The notes below the pieces were generated by a model. It was not told the origin of the DNA, ran no database searches, and saw only the letters and a list, made by a program, of their open reading frames with translations. The translations under genes and the position numbers were made by a program. Below are positions 1 through 5,884 of a stretch of 11,307 nt of DNA, one piece after another (within the stretch, counting starts at the first letter, position 1; every line of letters starts with the position of its first letter). Source of the stretch: Pseudolysobacter sp. (lineage in GTDB: Bacteria; Pseudomonadota; Gammaproteobacteria; Xanthomonadales; Rhodanobacteraceae). The stretch spans positions 1 to 11,307 of the forward strand of contig JANXUW010000063.1 in assembly GCA_025351985.1 (NCBI GenBank), in the 5' to 3' direction.

Positions 1-1
1 G

Positions 2-421
2 TTGCTAAGTGTTTTTGCCTTGCTCGCTTTTGCGTCGGTGCGACGCATTCCGGAAGGTCACGCTTATACGATTCATCGTTTCGGCCGGCCGGCACGTACC
101 TTGAATGCCGGCACCCACGTGGTGGTTCCGCTGATCGAAAAAGTCGCGCACAAGATTCGCCTGTTCGGCAACGTGGTCGAGTTCAAACGTGACGATGCCG
201 CGGGTGGTCTGGTGTATTTCCAGGTGCTCGATCCGACGCGTGCCGATTCGGTGATCGAAGGCGTGGACGATCTCGTACGCAATCGCGCGCTCGGTCTGCT
301 GGCAAGCAGCGATGTCGCCAGCGATGTCGCGAGTCGCATCCTGCAGATCAAGGCTGGCTTGAATCAATTGCTGCGCGATCGCGGTATCTTGATTACACGC
401 GTGCAACTCACCCTGAGCTGA
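2..421 (+). CDS. short SPFH/band-7 domain membrane protein, 5' end at window edge
   Basis: This is a stomatin/prohibitin-like (SPFH, band 7) protein. Members are membrane-anchored scaffolds that often associate with proteases or lipid domains; the substrate here is unknown. The visible 139 residues start with a hydrophobic stretch (LSVFALLAFASV), likely the end of the N-terminal membrane anchor. The SPFH signature follows: RRIPEGHAYTIHRFGRP, then TLNAGTH and VVPLIEKV, then YFQVLDP near residue 72. The protein ends soon after the SPFH core and lacks the long C-terminal coiled coil of full stomatins, so it is a short form. The frame is open to the window edge. A TTG lies at base 2, but the true start is probably upstream because the membrane segment looks incomplete. 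The stop is TGA at 419-421. The next gene begins 141 bases later, so operon membership with rsmG is uncertain. Confidence 0.75.
   Translation: MLSVFALLAFASVRRIPEGHAYTIHRFGRPARTLNAGTHVVVPLIEKVAHKIRLFGNVVEFKRDDAAGGLVYFQVLDPTRADSVIEGVDDLVRNRALGLLASSDVASDVASRILQIKAGLNQLLRDRGILITRVQLTLS
308..331 (+). repeat. 12-bp tandem duplication inside the SPFH gene
   Basis: AGCGATGTCGCC at 308-319 is followed directly by AGCGATGTCGCG at 320-331, matching at 11 of 12 bases. It encodes SDVASDVA and keeps the reading frame. It looks like a small in-frame slippage duplication. Confidence 0.8.
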
Positions 422-562
422 ATTTCGTTTGTCGCCGCTTGTTCGGCGATCGTCGTGCTGGATTTTGCCGAAACTCCCGACGATACTTCCGCTCCGCAAA
501 CGCGCGGCGCTGTTTTGCTGCCATGAGTCGCGGTTGCGTTGGCTTTCCGACCCGGTGCGCGC

Positions 563-1204
563 ATGACTCCATCCTCTGATCTCAAACCCCTGCTCGTCGA
601 CGGACTGGCGGCGCTGCGCCTGTCGCTGAAATCCGCAACCATCGATCAGCTGCTGGAGTACGTTGCGTTGCTGGCACGCTGGAATGCCACCTACAACCTC
701 ACGTCGGTGCGTGATCCGCGCGACATGCTGGTGCGGCATATCCTCGATTCGCTGGCGATAGCGCCTTATGTGCGCGGCGCAAATCTGGCCGATGTCGGTT
801 CCGGCCCGGGATTGCCTGGCATCCCGCTCGCATTGATTTATCCCGAGCGCGAATTCGTGTTGATCGATGCCAACGGCAAGATGGCGCGCTTCATGCGCGA
901 GGCGGTGCGCGCGCTCGGATTGACCAACGTGCGGGTCGAGCAGCAACGTGTCGAAGCGGTGCAGGGCAGTTTCGATTGCGTCACCGCGCGCGCGTTTGCC
1001 AGTCTCGCCGACATGCTGGCGCTCGGCGGCCAGTTGCTGGCTGCCGATGGAATCTGGCTTGCCCTCAAGGGACGTTATCCCGACGACGAAATTGCTGCGT
1101 TGCCGACGGGGTTCGAGCTGGCCGGCAGCGAGCGCTTGCAGGTGCCGGGCCTGGATGCCGAACGGCACCTCATCATCGTGCGAAAAACAGCGGTCGCGGC
1201 GTAA
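563..1204 (+). CDS. rsmG: 16S rRNA (guanine-N7) methyltransferase RsmG (GidB)
   Basis: RsmG uses S-adenosylmethionine to methylate N7 of G527 (E. coli numbering) in 16S rRNA; loss gives low-level streptomycin resistance in other bacteria. The 213-residue product matches the usual length of about 205-215. Family blocks are present: WNATYNLTSV and VRHILDSLA at residues 40-65, the SAM-binding glycine loop DVGSGPGLPGIPLA at 77-90, IDANGKMARF at 101-110, TARAFASLADM at 141-151, and ALKGRYPDDEI at 167-177. The ATG at 563 is preferred; a TTG at 539 would add eight residues (MAFRPGAR) that are not typical of the family. Neither start has a clear Shine-Dalgarno sequence. The gene lies 115 bases before parA, the common rsmG-parA-parB order. 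I saw no convincing promoter in that gap. Confidence 0.95.
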   Translation: MTPSSDLKPLLVDGLAALRLSLKSATIDQLLEYVALLARWNATYNLTSVRDPRDMLVRHILDSLAIAPYVRGANLADVGSGPGLPGIPLALIYPEREFVLIDANGKMARFMREAVRALGLTNVRVEQQRVEAVQGSFDCVTARAFASLADMLALGGQLLAADGIWLALKGRYPDDEIAALPTGFELAGSERLQVPGLDAERHLIIVRKTAVAA

Positions 1205-1319
1205 GTCGTGCAGCAATCCGTTATGTCCATGTAAACTGTGTGACCCAGGAACAGGCGGTATGCGATGTTTCCGGATTCCCGTGTGACTATGCCGGACATC
1301 GAATGAGCATGAGACCCGC

Positions 1320-2108
1320 ATGACGCGCATCATCGCCATCGCCAATCAAAAGGGCGGGGTTGGCAAGACCACGACGTGTGTAAACCTGGCGGCGGCGTTG
1401 GCCGAGGCGAGTCGACGCGTGCTCGTGATCGATCTCGATCCGCAGGGCAATGCGACGATGGCGTCCGGCATCGACAAACGCGATGCCAAGCCGAACGGCT
1501 GCGACGTATTGCTCGAAGAAGTGCCGATCGCGCAGGCGATCGTGACCACGGCCGCCGGTTACGATTTGTTGCCGGGTAGTGGTGATTTGACCGCCGCCGA
1601 AGTCAAGCTGATGGATGCGCTCGCGCGCGAAACCCGCTTGAAAGGCGTGCTCGAATCGCTCGGTGATCGTTACCATACGATCCTGATCGACTGCCCGCCG
1701 TCATTGCATTTGCTGACGATCAATGCCTTGACTGCGGCGCATGGCGTGCTGATTCCGGTGCAATGCGAATACTTCGCGCTGGAAGGATTATCCAGCCTGC
1801 TCGATACGATCAAGGCAGTACGCGCGCGGCTCAATCCGGGGCTCGAAGTCGAAGGCCTGTTGCGCACGATGTTCGACATCCGCAACAACCTCGGCAACGA
1901 AGTTTCGGCGCAGCTGACCAAACATTTTGGCGACAAGGTTTTGCGCTCGATCATCCCGCGCAATGTGCGGCTGGCCGAAGCGCCGAGTCACGGCATGCCG
2001 ATCACGCAATACGATCGCGAATCGCGCGGCGCCATCGCTTATCTCGGCCTGGCCGGCGAGATGCTGCGCCGCGAACGCGCATTGCCCGCCACTTCCCATC
2101 CGGTCTAG
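1320..2108 (+). CDS. parA: chromosome partitioning ATPase ParA (Soj type)
   Basis: ParA is a deviant-Walker ATPase that binds DNA non-specifically as an ATP dimer and moves ParB-parS complexes during chromosome segregation. The 262-residue protein has the deviant Walker A motif KGGVGKTT at residues 11-18, the A' motif VLVIDLDPQGN at 34-44, and the Walker B region TILIDCPPS at 120-128. The C-terminal block IIPRNVRLAEAPSHG at 211-225 is typical of chromosomal Soj proteins. There is no N-terminal helix-turn-helix, so it is the short chromosomal type rather than the long plasmid P1/F type. The ATG at 1320 places the P-loop at the usual distance from the N terminus. The stop is 11 bases before parB, so the two are almost certainly co-transcribed. 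No element in the window marks it as plasmid-borne. Confidence 0.97.
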   Translation: MTRIIAIANQKGGVGKTTTCVNLAAALAEASRRVLVIDLDPQGNATMASGIDKRDAKPNGCDVLLEEVPIAQAIVTTAAGYDLLPGSGDLTAAEVKLMDALARETRLKGVLESLGDRYHTILIDCPPSLHLLTINALTAAHGVLIPVQCEYFALEGLSSLLDTIKAVRARLNPGLEVEGLLRTMFDIRNNLGNEVSAQLTKHFGDKVLRSIIPRNVRLAEAPSHGMPITQYDRESRGAIAYLGLAGEMLRRERALPATSHPV

Positions 2109-2119
2109 GAAATCCACGC

Positions 2120-2989
2120 ATGGCAGCCAAGAAACGAGGATTGGGCCGCGGCCTGGATGCGCTGATTGGCGCCGGCGCGGAAACCGAAGTGGATGAGGGC
2201 GAGCTGCGCAGCGTCGCGGTCACGCGCATCCAGCCCGGGCCGTATCAACCGCGGCAGCACATGGATCCCGAGCGCCTGCAGGAACTCGCCGATTCGATCC
2301 GCGCGCAAGGCATGATCCAGCCGATCGTGGTGCGCGAAATCAGCGGCGGCAAGGCCGGCACGTTCGAAATCATCGCCGGCGAACGCCGCTGGCGCGCCGC
2401 GCAACTGGCCGGCTTCAGCGACGTGCCAGTGCTGGTCAAGCAGGTGCCCGATCAAGCCGTCGTGGCGATGGCGCTGATCGAAAACATCCAGCGCGAAGAA
2501 CTCACGCCGCTCGAAGAAGCGCAGGCGCTGAAACGCCTGATCGACGAATTCGGTTTGACGCATCAGCAAGTCGCCGAAGCGGTCGGTCGCTCGCGTGCGT
2601 CGGTCAGCAATCTGCTGCGTTTGATGGAGTTGCCGCCGCAGATCAAGACCCTGCTCGAACAACGCAAACTCGACATGGGTCATGCGCGTGCGCTGCTGAC
2701 CTTGCCCGCCGCACAGGCGATCAGCCTGGCACGCGCGGCGGTCGAACAGGAATGGTCGGTGCGCGAACTCGAAGCCGCAGTGCGTCGCGGCCAGGAAATC
2801 CCGATCGCTGCGAACAGCAAACCCGCCGCGCCGAAATCCGATCCGAATATCGTCGCGCTCGAACGTGATCTGTCGGAAAAACTCGCGGCCCGCGTCAGCG
2901 TGCAACATACGCGCAATGGTCGCGGAAAATTGGTGATTTACTATCACAATAACGATGAGCTCGAAGGCATACTTGAGCGCATTCGCTAA
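2120..2989 (+). CDS. parB: chromosome partitioning protein ParB (Spo0J), CTP-dependent clamp
   Basis: ParB binds parS sites, loads as a CTP-dependent sliding clamp and stimulates ParA. The 289-residue product shows the standard layout. KKRGLGRGLDALIG at residues 4-17 is the ParA-stimulating N-terminal motif. The ParB/Srx CTP-binding fold follows, with NPR-like PYQPRQH at 41-47, GERRWRA at 87-93 and ENIQRE at 121-126. The parS-binding helix-turn-helix LTHQQVAEAVGRSRASVSNL covers about 146-165. The C-terminal dimerisation domain is about 241-289. The ATG at 2120 is chosen because the N-terminal motif starts there; AGGA at 2107-2110, overlapping the parA stop, can serve as its ribosome site. The frame is open further upstream, but that part is antisense to nothing and overlaps parA, so it is not coding. 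No parS consensus was found in this window. Confidence 0.97.
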   Translation: MAAKKRGLGRGLDALIGAGAETEVDEGELRSVAVTRIQPGPYQPRQHMDPERLQELADSIRAQGMIQPIVVREISGGKAGTFEIIAGERRWRAAQLAGFSDVPVLVKQVPDQAVVAMALIENIQREELTPLEEAQALKRLIDEFGLTHQQVAEAVGRSRASVSNLLRLMELPPQIKTLLEQRKLDMGHARALLTLPAAQAISLARAAVEQEWSVRELEAAVRRGQEIPIAANSKPAAPKSDPNIVALERDLSEKLAARVSVQHTRNGRGKLVIYYHNNDELEGILERIR

Positions 2990-3005
2990 TGTTCGGTGAA
3001 AGTAA

Positions 3006-3548
3006 ATGACAGTCACGCCGGTCATCTTGCCCGTGAGTAGCAAACAACGCCAGTTCGACGCGCTGGTGCGAACCCTGTCCGGGGATTTGTATCGTTACGC
3101 GTATTGGCTTTGTCGCGATAACGCGCTCGCGCAGGATCTCGTGCAAGAAACATTTTTGCGCGCGTGGCGATCGATTGATTCCTTGCGTGAGAGTGATGCG
3201 GCCAAAGCGTGGCTGATCACGATATTGCGCCGCGAACATGCGCGGTTGTACGAACGCAAGACCCCACCAGTGAGTGATATTTCGGAGATCGATGTGCAAG
3301 ACGAAAGCGGGATGACTCCAGAGCGTGCAGGCGAGTCCGGAATGATCCGGGCGGCGATGCTGCAGTTGGAGCCGAAATATCGCGAGCCGCTGCTGATGCA
3401 GGTGCTCGGCGGTTTTTCCTGCGACGAAATTGCGCGCGAGCTGAACCTTTCCGGCGCGGCGGTAATGACCCAGTTGTTCCGTGCGCGGCAGAAACTCAAA
3501 GCGGTTTTGTTGGGCAAGGACGAGGCGGAGCTGTATGAACTGCCTTGA
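3006..3548 (+). CDS. ECF-type RNA polymerase sigma factor
   Basis: This is an extracytoplasmic-function sigma-70 family factor that should direct RNA polymerase to a small regulon under control of the next gene. The 180-residue protein has region 2 at about residues 17-85, with the core-binding helix DLVQETFLRAW at 44-54 and AWLITILRREHARLYERK at 68-85. A linker follows, then region 4 at about 115-168, with the helix-turn-helix FSCDEIARELNLSGAAVMTQ at 137-156 followed by LFRARQKL. There is no region 1.1 or 3, as expected for an ECF factor. The recognition helix reads VMTQLFRARQKL rather than the common VKSRLHRAR, which may mean altered -35 recognition (inference). It starts 16 bases after parB, with GGTGAAAG at 2995-3002 as a possible ribosome site. 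Its end overlaps the next gene by 14 bases, so the two are probably translationally coupled. I found no clear ECF autoregulatory promoter upstream. Confidence 0.93.
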   Translation: MTVTPVILPVSSKQRQFDALVRTLSGDLYRYAYWLCRDNALAQDLVQETFLRAWRSIDSLRESDAAKAWLITILRREHARLYERKTPPVSDISEIDVQDESGMTPERAGESGMIRAAMLQLEPKYREPLLMQVLGGFSCDEIARELNLSGAAVMTQLFRARQKLKAVLLGKDEAELYELP

Positions 3549-4263
3549 GTTCCGTCGCCAGCTTGCAGTCGATCCGAAAACGCGAGACGCGGTTTTTCTG
3601 CAGCACAAGCAGGAGTGCCCGCGTTGTGCCGAAGCGCATGCGCGCGCGATGTCGTTCGAGGCTTCACTGGCCGAAGCGATAGCCGTGCCGGTGCCGGCAA
3701 ACCTGGCTGATCGAATTCTGTTTGCGCAGGCCACCGAGCAGCGTAACCAGGCGCGCATGAATCGTGGCCGCAATCGTGGCCGCTGGATGCAATATGCCGC
3801 CGCCGCGATGGTGTTGATCGCGCTCGGCGTGGTGGGTTATTCGCGCTGGAATCGCCCGGTGCTGGCCGATCTGGCGATTGCCCACCTTGCCGGCGAACCG
3901 CTGGCCATGACCTCGCATGCCGCTGTGCCCGATGCACTGGTGCAGCGCGAATTTGGCATGCGCGCAAGCATCACGATGCCGAATGTGCCAACGGGCGTCA
4001 CCTACCTGAGCGATTGCCCGCTGGGGCCGTATCACATCGTGCATATGGCGATGGCGCAGGATAACGATCCGGTCACGGTGATGTATGTTGCCGACCATCA
4101 TCAGGCCGAGCGCCGGGACTTCAATCAAACCGGCTGGTTCGGTCGCGAAATACCGCTGGGTGCGGGCACGCTGGTGTTGCTGGGCAAGAGCGCGCAGTCG
4201 TTCGATCACCTTGAAACGGTATGGCGCGATGCGGTGAACGGACCGCGCCTGACCGGGCTGTGA
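3535..4263 (+). CDS. membrane anti-sigma factor, DUF3379-like, with zinc anti-sigma motif
   Basis: This is the probable inhibitor of the preceding ECF sigma factor. The 242-residue protein has three parts. Residues 1-45 carry Cys3 and H24-x3-C28-x2-C31, the ZAS-type zinc motif that usually holds the sigma factor in the cytoplasm. An arginine-rich stretch, NRGRNRGR at 76-83, precedes one membrane helix at about 85-103, giving a cytoplasmic N terminus and a periplasmic C terminus of about 140 residues. The periplasmic part contains TYLSDCPLGPYHIVHMAMA at 156-174 and VTVMYVADHH at 180-189, which I associate with the DUF3379 family found next to ECF factors in gammaproteobacteria. The signal is unknown. 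The ATG at 3535 is chosen over an upstream start because MNCLEFRRQL is the family N terminus and creates a normal 14-base overlap. The family name is from memory; the anti-sigma role is inferred from the motif and position. Confidence 0.88.
   Translation: MNCLEFRRQLAVDPKTRDAVFLQHKQECPRCAEAHARAMSFEASLAEAIAVPVPANLADRILFAQATEQRNQARMNRGRNRGRWMQYAAAAMVLIALGVVGYSRWNRPVLADLAIAHLAGEPLAMTSHAAVPDALVQREFGMRASITMPNVPTGVTYLSDCPLGPYHIVHMAMAQDNDPVTVMYVADHHQAERRDFNQTGWFGREIPLGAGTLVLLGKSAQSFDHLETVWRDAVNGPRLTGL
3760..3783 (+). repeat. perfect 12-bp tandem duplication in the anti-sigma gene
   Basis: AATCGTGGCCGC occurs twice back to back at 3760-3771 and 3772-3783 with no mismatch. It encodes NRGRNRGR directly before the membrane helix and so doubles the positive-inside charge patch. 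Confidence 0.9.
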
Positions 4264-4353
4264 TCCGCGCGGCATTACGTCGCATGACGGCGTTTTTGTG
4301 ATGGCGAATCGGCGGCGATGCCAGCGAAATCACGCAGTCGACGCATAGTGCGC

Positions 4354-4375
4354 GATAATACTCGGCTGTAGCCGA
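4354..4375 (+). promoter_or_regulatory. possible -10 element and small palindrome before the glycosyltransferase gene
   Basis: GATAAT at 4354-4359 resembles a sigma70 -10 box, but there is no good -35 box 16-18 bases upstream. Just after it, TCGGC at 4362-4366 and GCCGA at 4371-4375 form a short palindrome around TGTA. The 125-base gap (4264-4388) between the anti-sigma gene and the glycosyltransferase gene suggests a separate promoter. This is a weak call. Confidence 0.25.
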
Positions 4376-4388
4376 TGGAATCCGTGTC

Positions 4389-5105
4389 ATGCCAGAACTT
4401 TCCGTAGTCGTGCCGGTGCACAACGAGCGCGACAATATCCTGCCGCTGCTCGGCGAAATCGCTGCGGCATTACGCGGTCTGACGGATTTCGAAATCATCT
4501 ATGTCGATGATCTCAGTCGCGACGATACGCTGGCTGTGCTCAACGCCGCCAAACAGCAGTTTCCCGAGTTGCGCGTGCTGCGCCATGTGACCCAAAGCGG
4601 ACAGAGCACAGCAGTGCGCAACGGTGTCAAGGCTGCGCGCGGCACGTGGATTGCCACGCTCGATGGCGATGGCCAGAACGATCCGGCAGATATTCCCAAG
4701 TTGCTGTTGACCCGCACCAGTGCCGATCCTGCGGTCAAGCTGTTCGCTGGCTGGCGCGTGAATCGGCGCGACAGCGCGGTCAAGCGTTTCTCGTCGAAAT
4801 TCGCCAATGGCGTACGCTCGCGCCTGCTGCACGATGCGACGCCCGATACCGGTTGTGGCATCAAATTGTTCGAGCGCGCGGTGTTTCTCGAATTGCCGTA
4901 TTTCGATCACATGCATCGTTACCTGCCCGCACTCGTGCAGCGCGCCGGCTATCAGGTGCAGAGCGTCCCGGTGAATCATCGGCCGCGCACGCAAGGCCAG
5001 TCCAAATACGGCATCGGCAATCGCTTGTGGGTCGGCATCAATGATCTGCGTGGCGTCGGCTGGTTGATCAAACGCTCCAAGCGCACCGCGGTCGAAGAGT
5101 TGTAG
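4389..5105 (+). CDS. family 2 glycosyltransferase, dolichol-phosphate-mannose-synthase-like
   Basis: This is a GT-A fold transferase of CAZy family GT2, related to DPM1 and ArnC-type enzymes that usually move a sugar from a nucleotide donor to a lipid-phosphate carrier at the inner membrane. In the 238 residues, VVVPVHNE is at 6-13, the nucleotide-binding aspartates YVDDLSRDDT at 38-47, GQSTAVRNG at 71-79, and the metal-binding LDGDGQNDP at 91-99. TGCGIKLFERAVF lies at 154-166, and HRYLPAL and HRPRTQGQSKYG at 176-208 form the acceptor-side motifs. No membrane helices follow the catalytic domain, unlike ArnC, so it is the short soluble or peripheral form. The actual sugar and acceptor cannot be read from the sequence; a role in envelope glycolipid synthesis is inference. 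It is flanked by unrelated genes: a 125-base gap upstream and a promoter for rpmB downstream. Confidence 0.88.
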   Translation: MPELSVVVPVHNERDNILPLLGEIAAALRGLTDFEIIYVDDLSRDDTLAVLNAAKQQFPELRVLRHVTQSGQSTAVRNGVKAARGTWIATLDGDGQNDPADIPKLLLTRTSADPAVKLFAGWRVNRRDSAVKRFSSKFANGVRSRLLHDATPDTGCGIKLFERAVFLELPYFDHMHRYLPALVQRAGYQVQSVPVNHRPRTQGQSKYGIGNRLWVGINDLRGVGWLIKRSKRTAVEEL

Positions 5106-5138
5106 GCGGGCAACAGGGCTTGCTGCAGACGGTTTTTC

Positions 5139-5167
5139 TTGCAGAATCAGCGGCGATCCGCTATAAA
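5139..5167 (+). promoter_or_regulatory. sigma70-type promoter of the rpmB-rpmG operon
   Basis: TTGCAG at 5139-5144 and TATAAA at 5162-5167 are separated by exactly 17 bases and each match the consensus hexamers at four or five of six positions. Transcription would start near 5174. The spacer ends with GCGG-CGAT-CCGC (5150-5161), a short palindrome touching the -10 box that could be an operator (inference). The promoter sits just after the glycosyltransferase stop and faces rpmB. Confidence 0.65.
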
Positions 5168-5367
5168 GTGCGGCTCGCTACACCAAGTTCGATCCTGCGG
5201 CAGTCACTCGTCGCACCGAACTGGCCGAAGACGTGTCAGTGCAATGACCGTCAACGGCAATGTTTATCAGGTGTTGCGTCTCCCGAATTGCACGCAGTGG
5301 CTGCGCCACCGCAGGGCCGAACCCGTTCTGGCTAAGAGCGGCACTTTATCCAACGCTAAGGAATGTC
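5168..5367 (+). other. long untranslated leader of rpmB
   Basis: About 195 bases lie between the predicted transcription start and the rpmB ATG. I see one clear hairpin, GCAGTGGC at 5294-5301 against GCCACCGC at 5305-5312, with one mismatch. GCACTTTAT at 5341-5349 is the reverse complement of ATAAAGTGC at 5163-5171, which overlaps the -10 box. A short open frame from the ATG at 5244 runs into rpmB but has no ribosome site and no recognisable product. No known riboswitch or ribosomal-protein leader motif was recognised. Confidence 0.45.
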
Positions 5368-5604
5368 ATGGCCAGAGTTTGCCAAGTCACCGGAAAAGGC
5401 GTGCAGACGGGTAACAACGTCTCGCATGCAAACAATAGAACCCGCCGTCGCTGGCTGCCGAATTTGCACGAACGCCGTTTCTGGGTGCCGAGTGAAAATC
5501 GCTGGATAAAGCTGCGCGTTTCCGCCCACGCCCTGCGCACGATCGACAAGAACGGCATCGATGCCGTGCTCGCCGAGCTGCGTGGTCGCGGTGAAAAAAT
5601 CTGA
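5368..5604 (+). CDS. rpmB: 50S ribosomal protein L28
   Basis: L28 is a small protein of the large ribosomal subunit near the E site. The 78-residue product has the full family pattern: [11 protein letters not shown] at 1-11, [10 protein letters not shown] at 14-23, [15 protein letters not shown] at 26-40, [17 protein letters not shown] at 49-65, and a C-terminal LRGRGEKI. Only Cys5 is present, so it is the zinc-free (C-minus) type as in E. coli. The length equals that of the E. coli protein. The ATG at 5368 has AAGGAA at 5358-5363 upstream as its ribosome site. It is the first gene of an operon with rpmG, from the promoter at 5139-5167. Confidence 0.98.
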   Translation: MARVCQVTGKGVQTGNNVSHANNRTRRRWLPNLHERRFWVPSENRWIKLRVSAHALRTIDKNGIDAVLAELRGRGEKI

Positions 5605-5617
5605 GGAGGACTGAATC

Positions 5618-5782
5618 ATGGCATCGAAACGTGACAAGATCCGTCTGACCTCCAGCGCTGGCACCGGTCATTTCTATACGACCGACAAGAACAAGAAGAC
5701 CACGCCGGACAAGATGGAAATCAAGAAATACGATCCCGTCGTGCGCAAGCACGTGATCTACAAGGAAGGCAAGATCAAGTAA
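5618..5782 (+). CDS. rpmG: 50S ribosomal protein L33
   Basis: L33 is a small protein of the large ribosomal subunit. The 54-residue product reads like the E. coli C-minus form: [20 protein letters not shown] at 7-26, [19 protein letters not shown] at 32-50, and ends GKIK. It has no cysteines and so no zinc ribbon, in line with the C-minus L28 next to it. The ATG at 5618 has a very strong ribosome site, GAGGAGGA at 5603-5610, which overlaps the rpmB stop; only 13 bases separate the two genes. It is the last gene of the operon and is followed by a strong terminator. Confidence 0.98.
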   Translation: MASKRDKIRLTSSAGTGHFYTTDKNKKTTPDKMEIKKYDPVVRKHVIYKEGKIK

Positions 5783-5803
5783 GGTTTGCCTTGCCGGATC
5801 GAT

Positions 5804-5833
5804 AAAAAAAACCCGCCGTGAGGCGGGTTTTTT
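5804..5833. terminator. bidirectional rho-independent terminator
   Basis: ACCCGCC at 5811-5817, the loop GTGA, and GGCGGGT at 5822-5828 form a 7-bp GC-rich stem. It is preceded by a run of A (5804-5811) and followed by a run of T (5828-5833). On the + strand it ends rpmB-rpmG; on the minus strand it ends the desaturase gene, which converges from the right. Confidence 0.93.
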
Positions 5834-5884
5834 GTTGGCCGGATTTTGTGAATTACGAAAACCGCAGCGAGTGCAGATCACCAA

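Noticed and set aside
38..47. Residues 38-47 of the glycosyltransferase (coding bases near 4500-4529): VDDLSRDDT instead of VDDGSRDGT, considered as a lost active site
   Set aside because: The two aspartates and the serine that matter for nucleotide binding are kept; substitution of the glycines is common in GT2 enzymes. The coordinates given here are residue numbers.
111..127. CACGTG core at 116-121 considered as a parS site near parAB
   Set aside because: Flanks read GCACC and GTGGT, not TGTTT and AAACA. Other CACGTG cores near 4643 and 5750 also lack the flanks and lie inside genes. No parS is supported in this window.
432..449. TCGCCG/CGGCGA hairpin after the SPFH gene as a terminator
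   Set aside because: The stem is only six base pairs and no T run follows it.
5..1345. A 446-codon open frame on the minus strand across the SPFH gene, rsmG and the start of parA
   Set aside because: It covers three well-supported + strand genes and their gaps, and shows His/Arg/Gln-rich antisense composition with no family signature.
2105..3043. A 312-codon open frame opposite parB
   Set aside because: Antisense shadow of parB; composition typical of reversed GC-rich coding sequence.
4264..4320. CGTC-GCAT-GACG followed by GCGTTTTTG as a terminator after the anti-sigma gene
   Set aside because: Only four base pairs can form and the T run is offset by extra bases, so it is too weak to call.
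5178..5200. TTCGATCC resembling a tRNA T-loop in the rpmB leader
   Set aside because: The flanking bases do not form a T stem, and no acceptor or anticodon arms can be placed around it.
5244..5414. Possible small upstream open frame in the rpmB leader
   Set aside because: No ribosome site precedes the ATG, the product has no hydrophobic or regulatory peptide pattern, and it runs 47 bases into rpmB in another frame.
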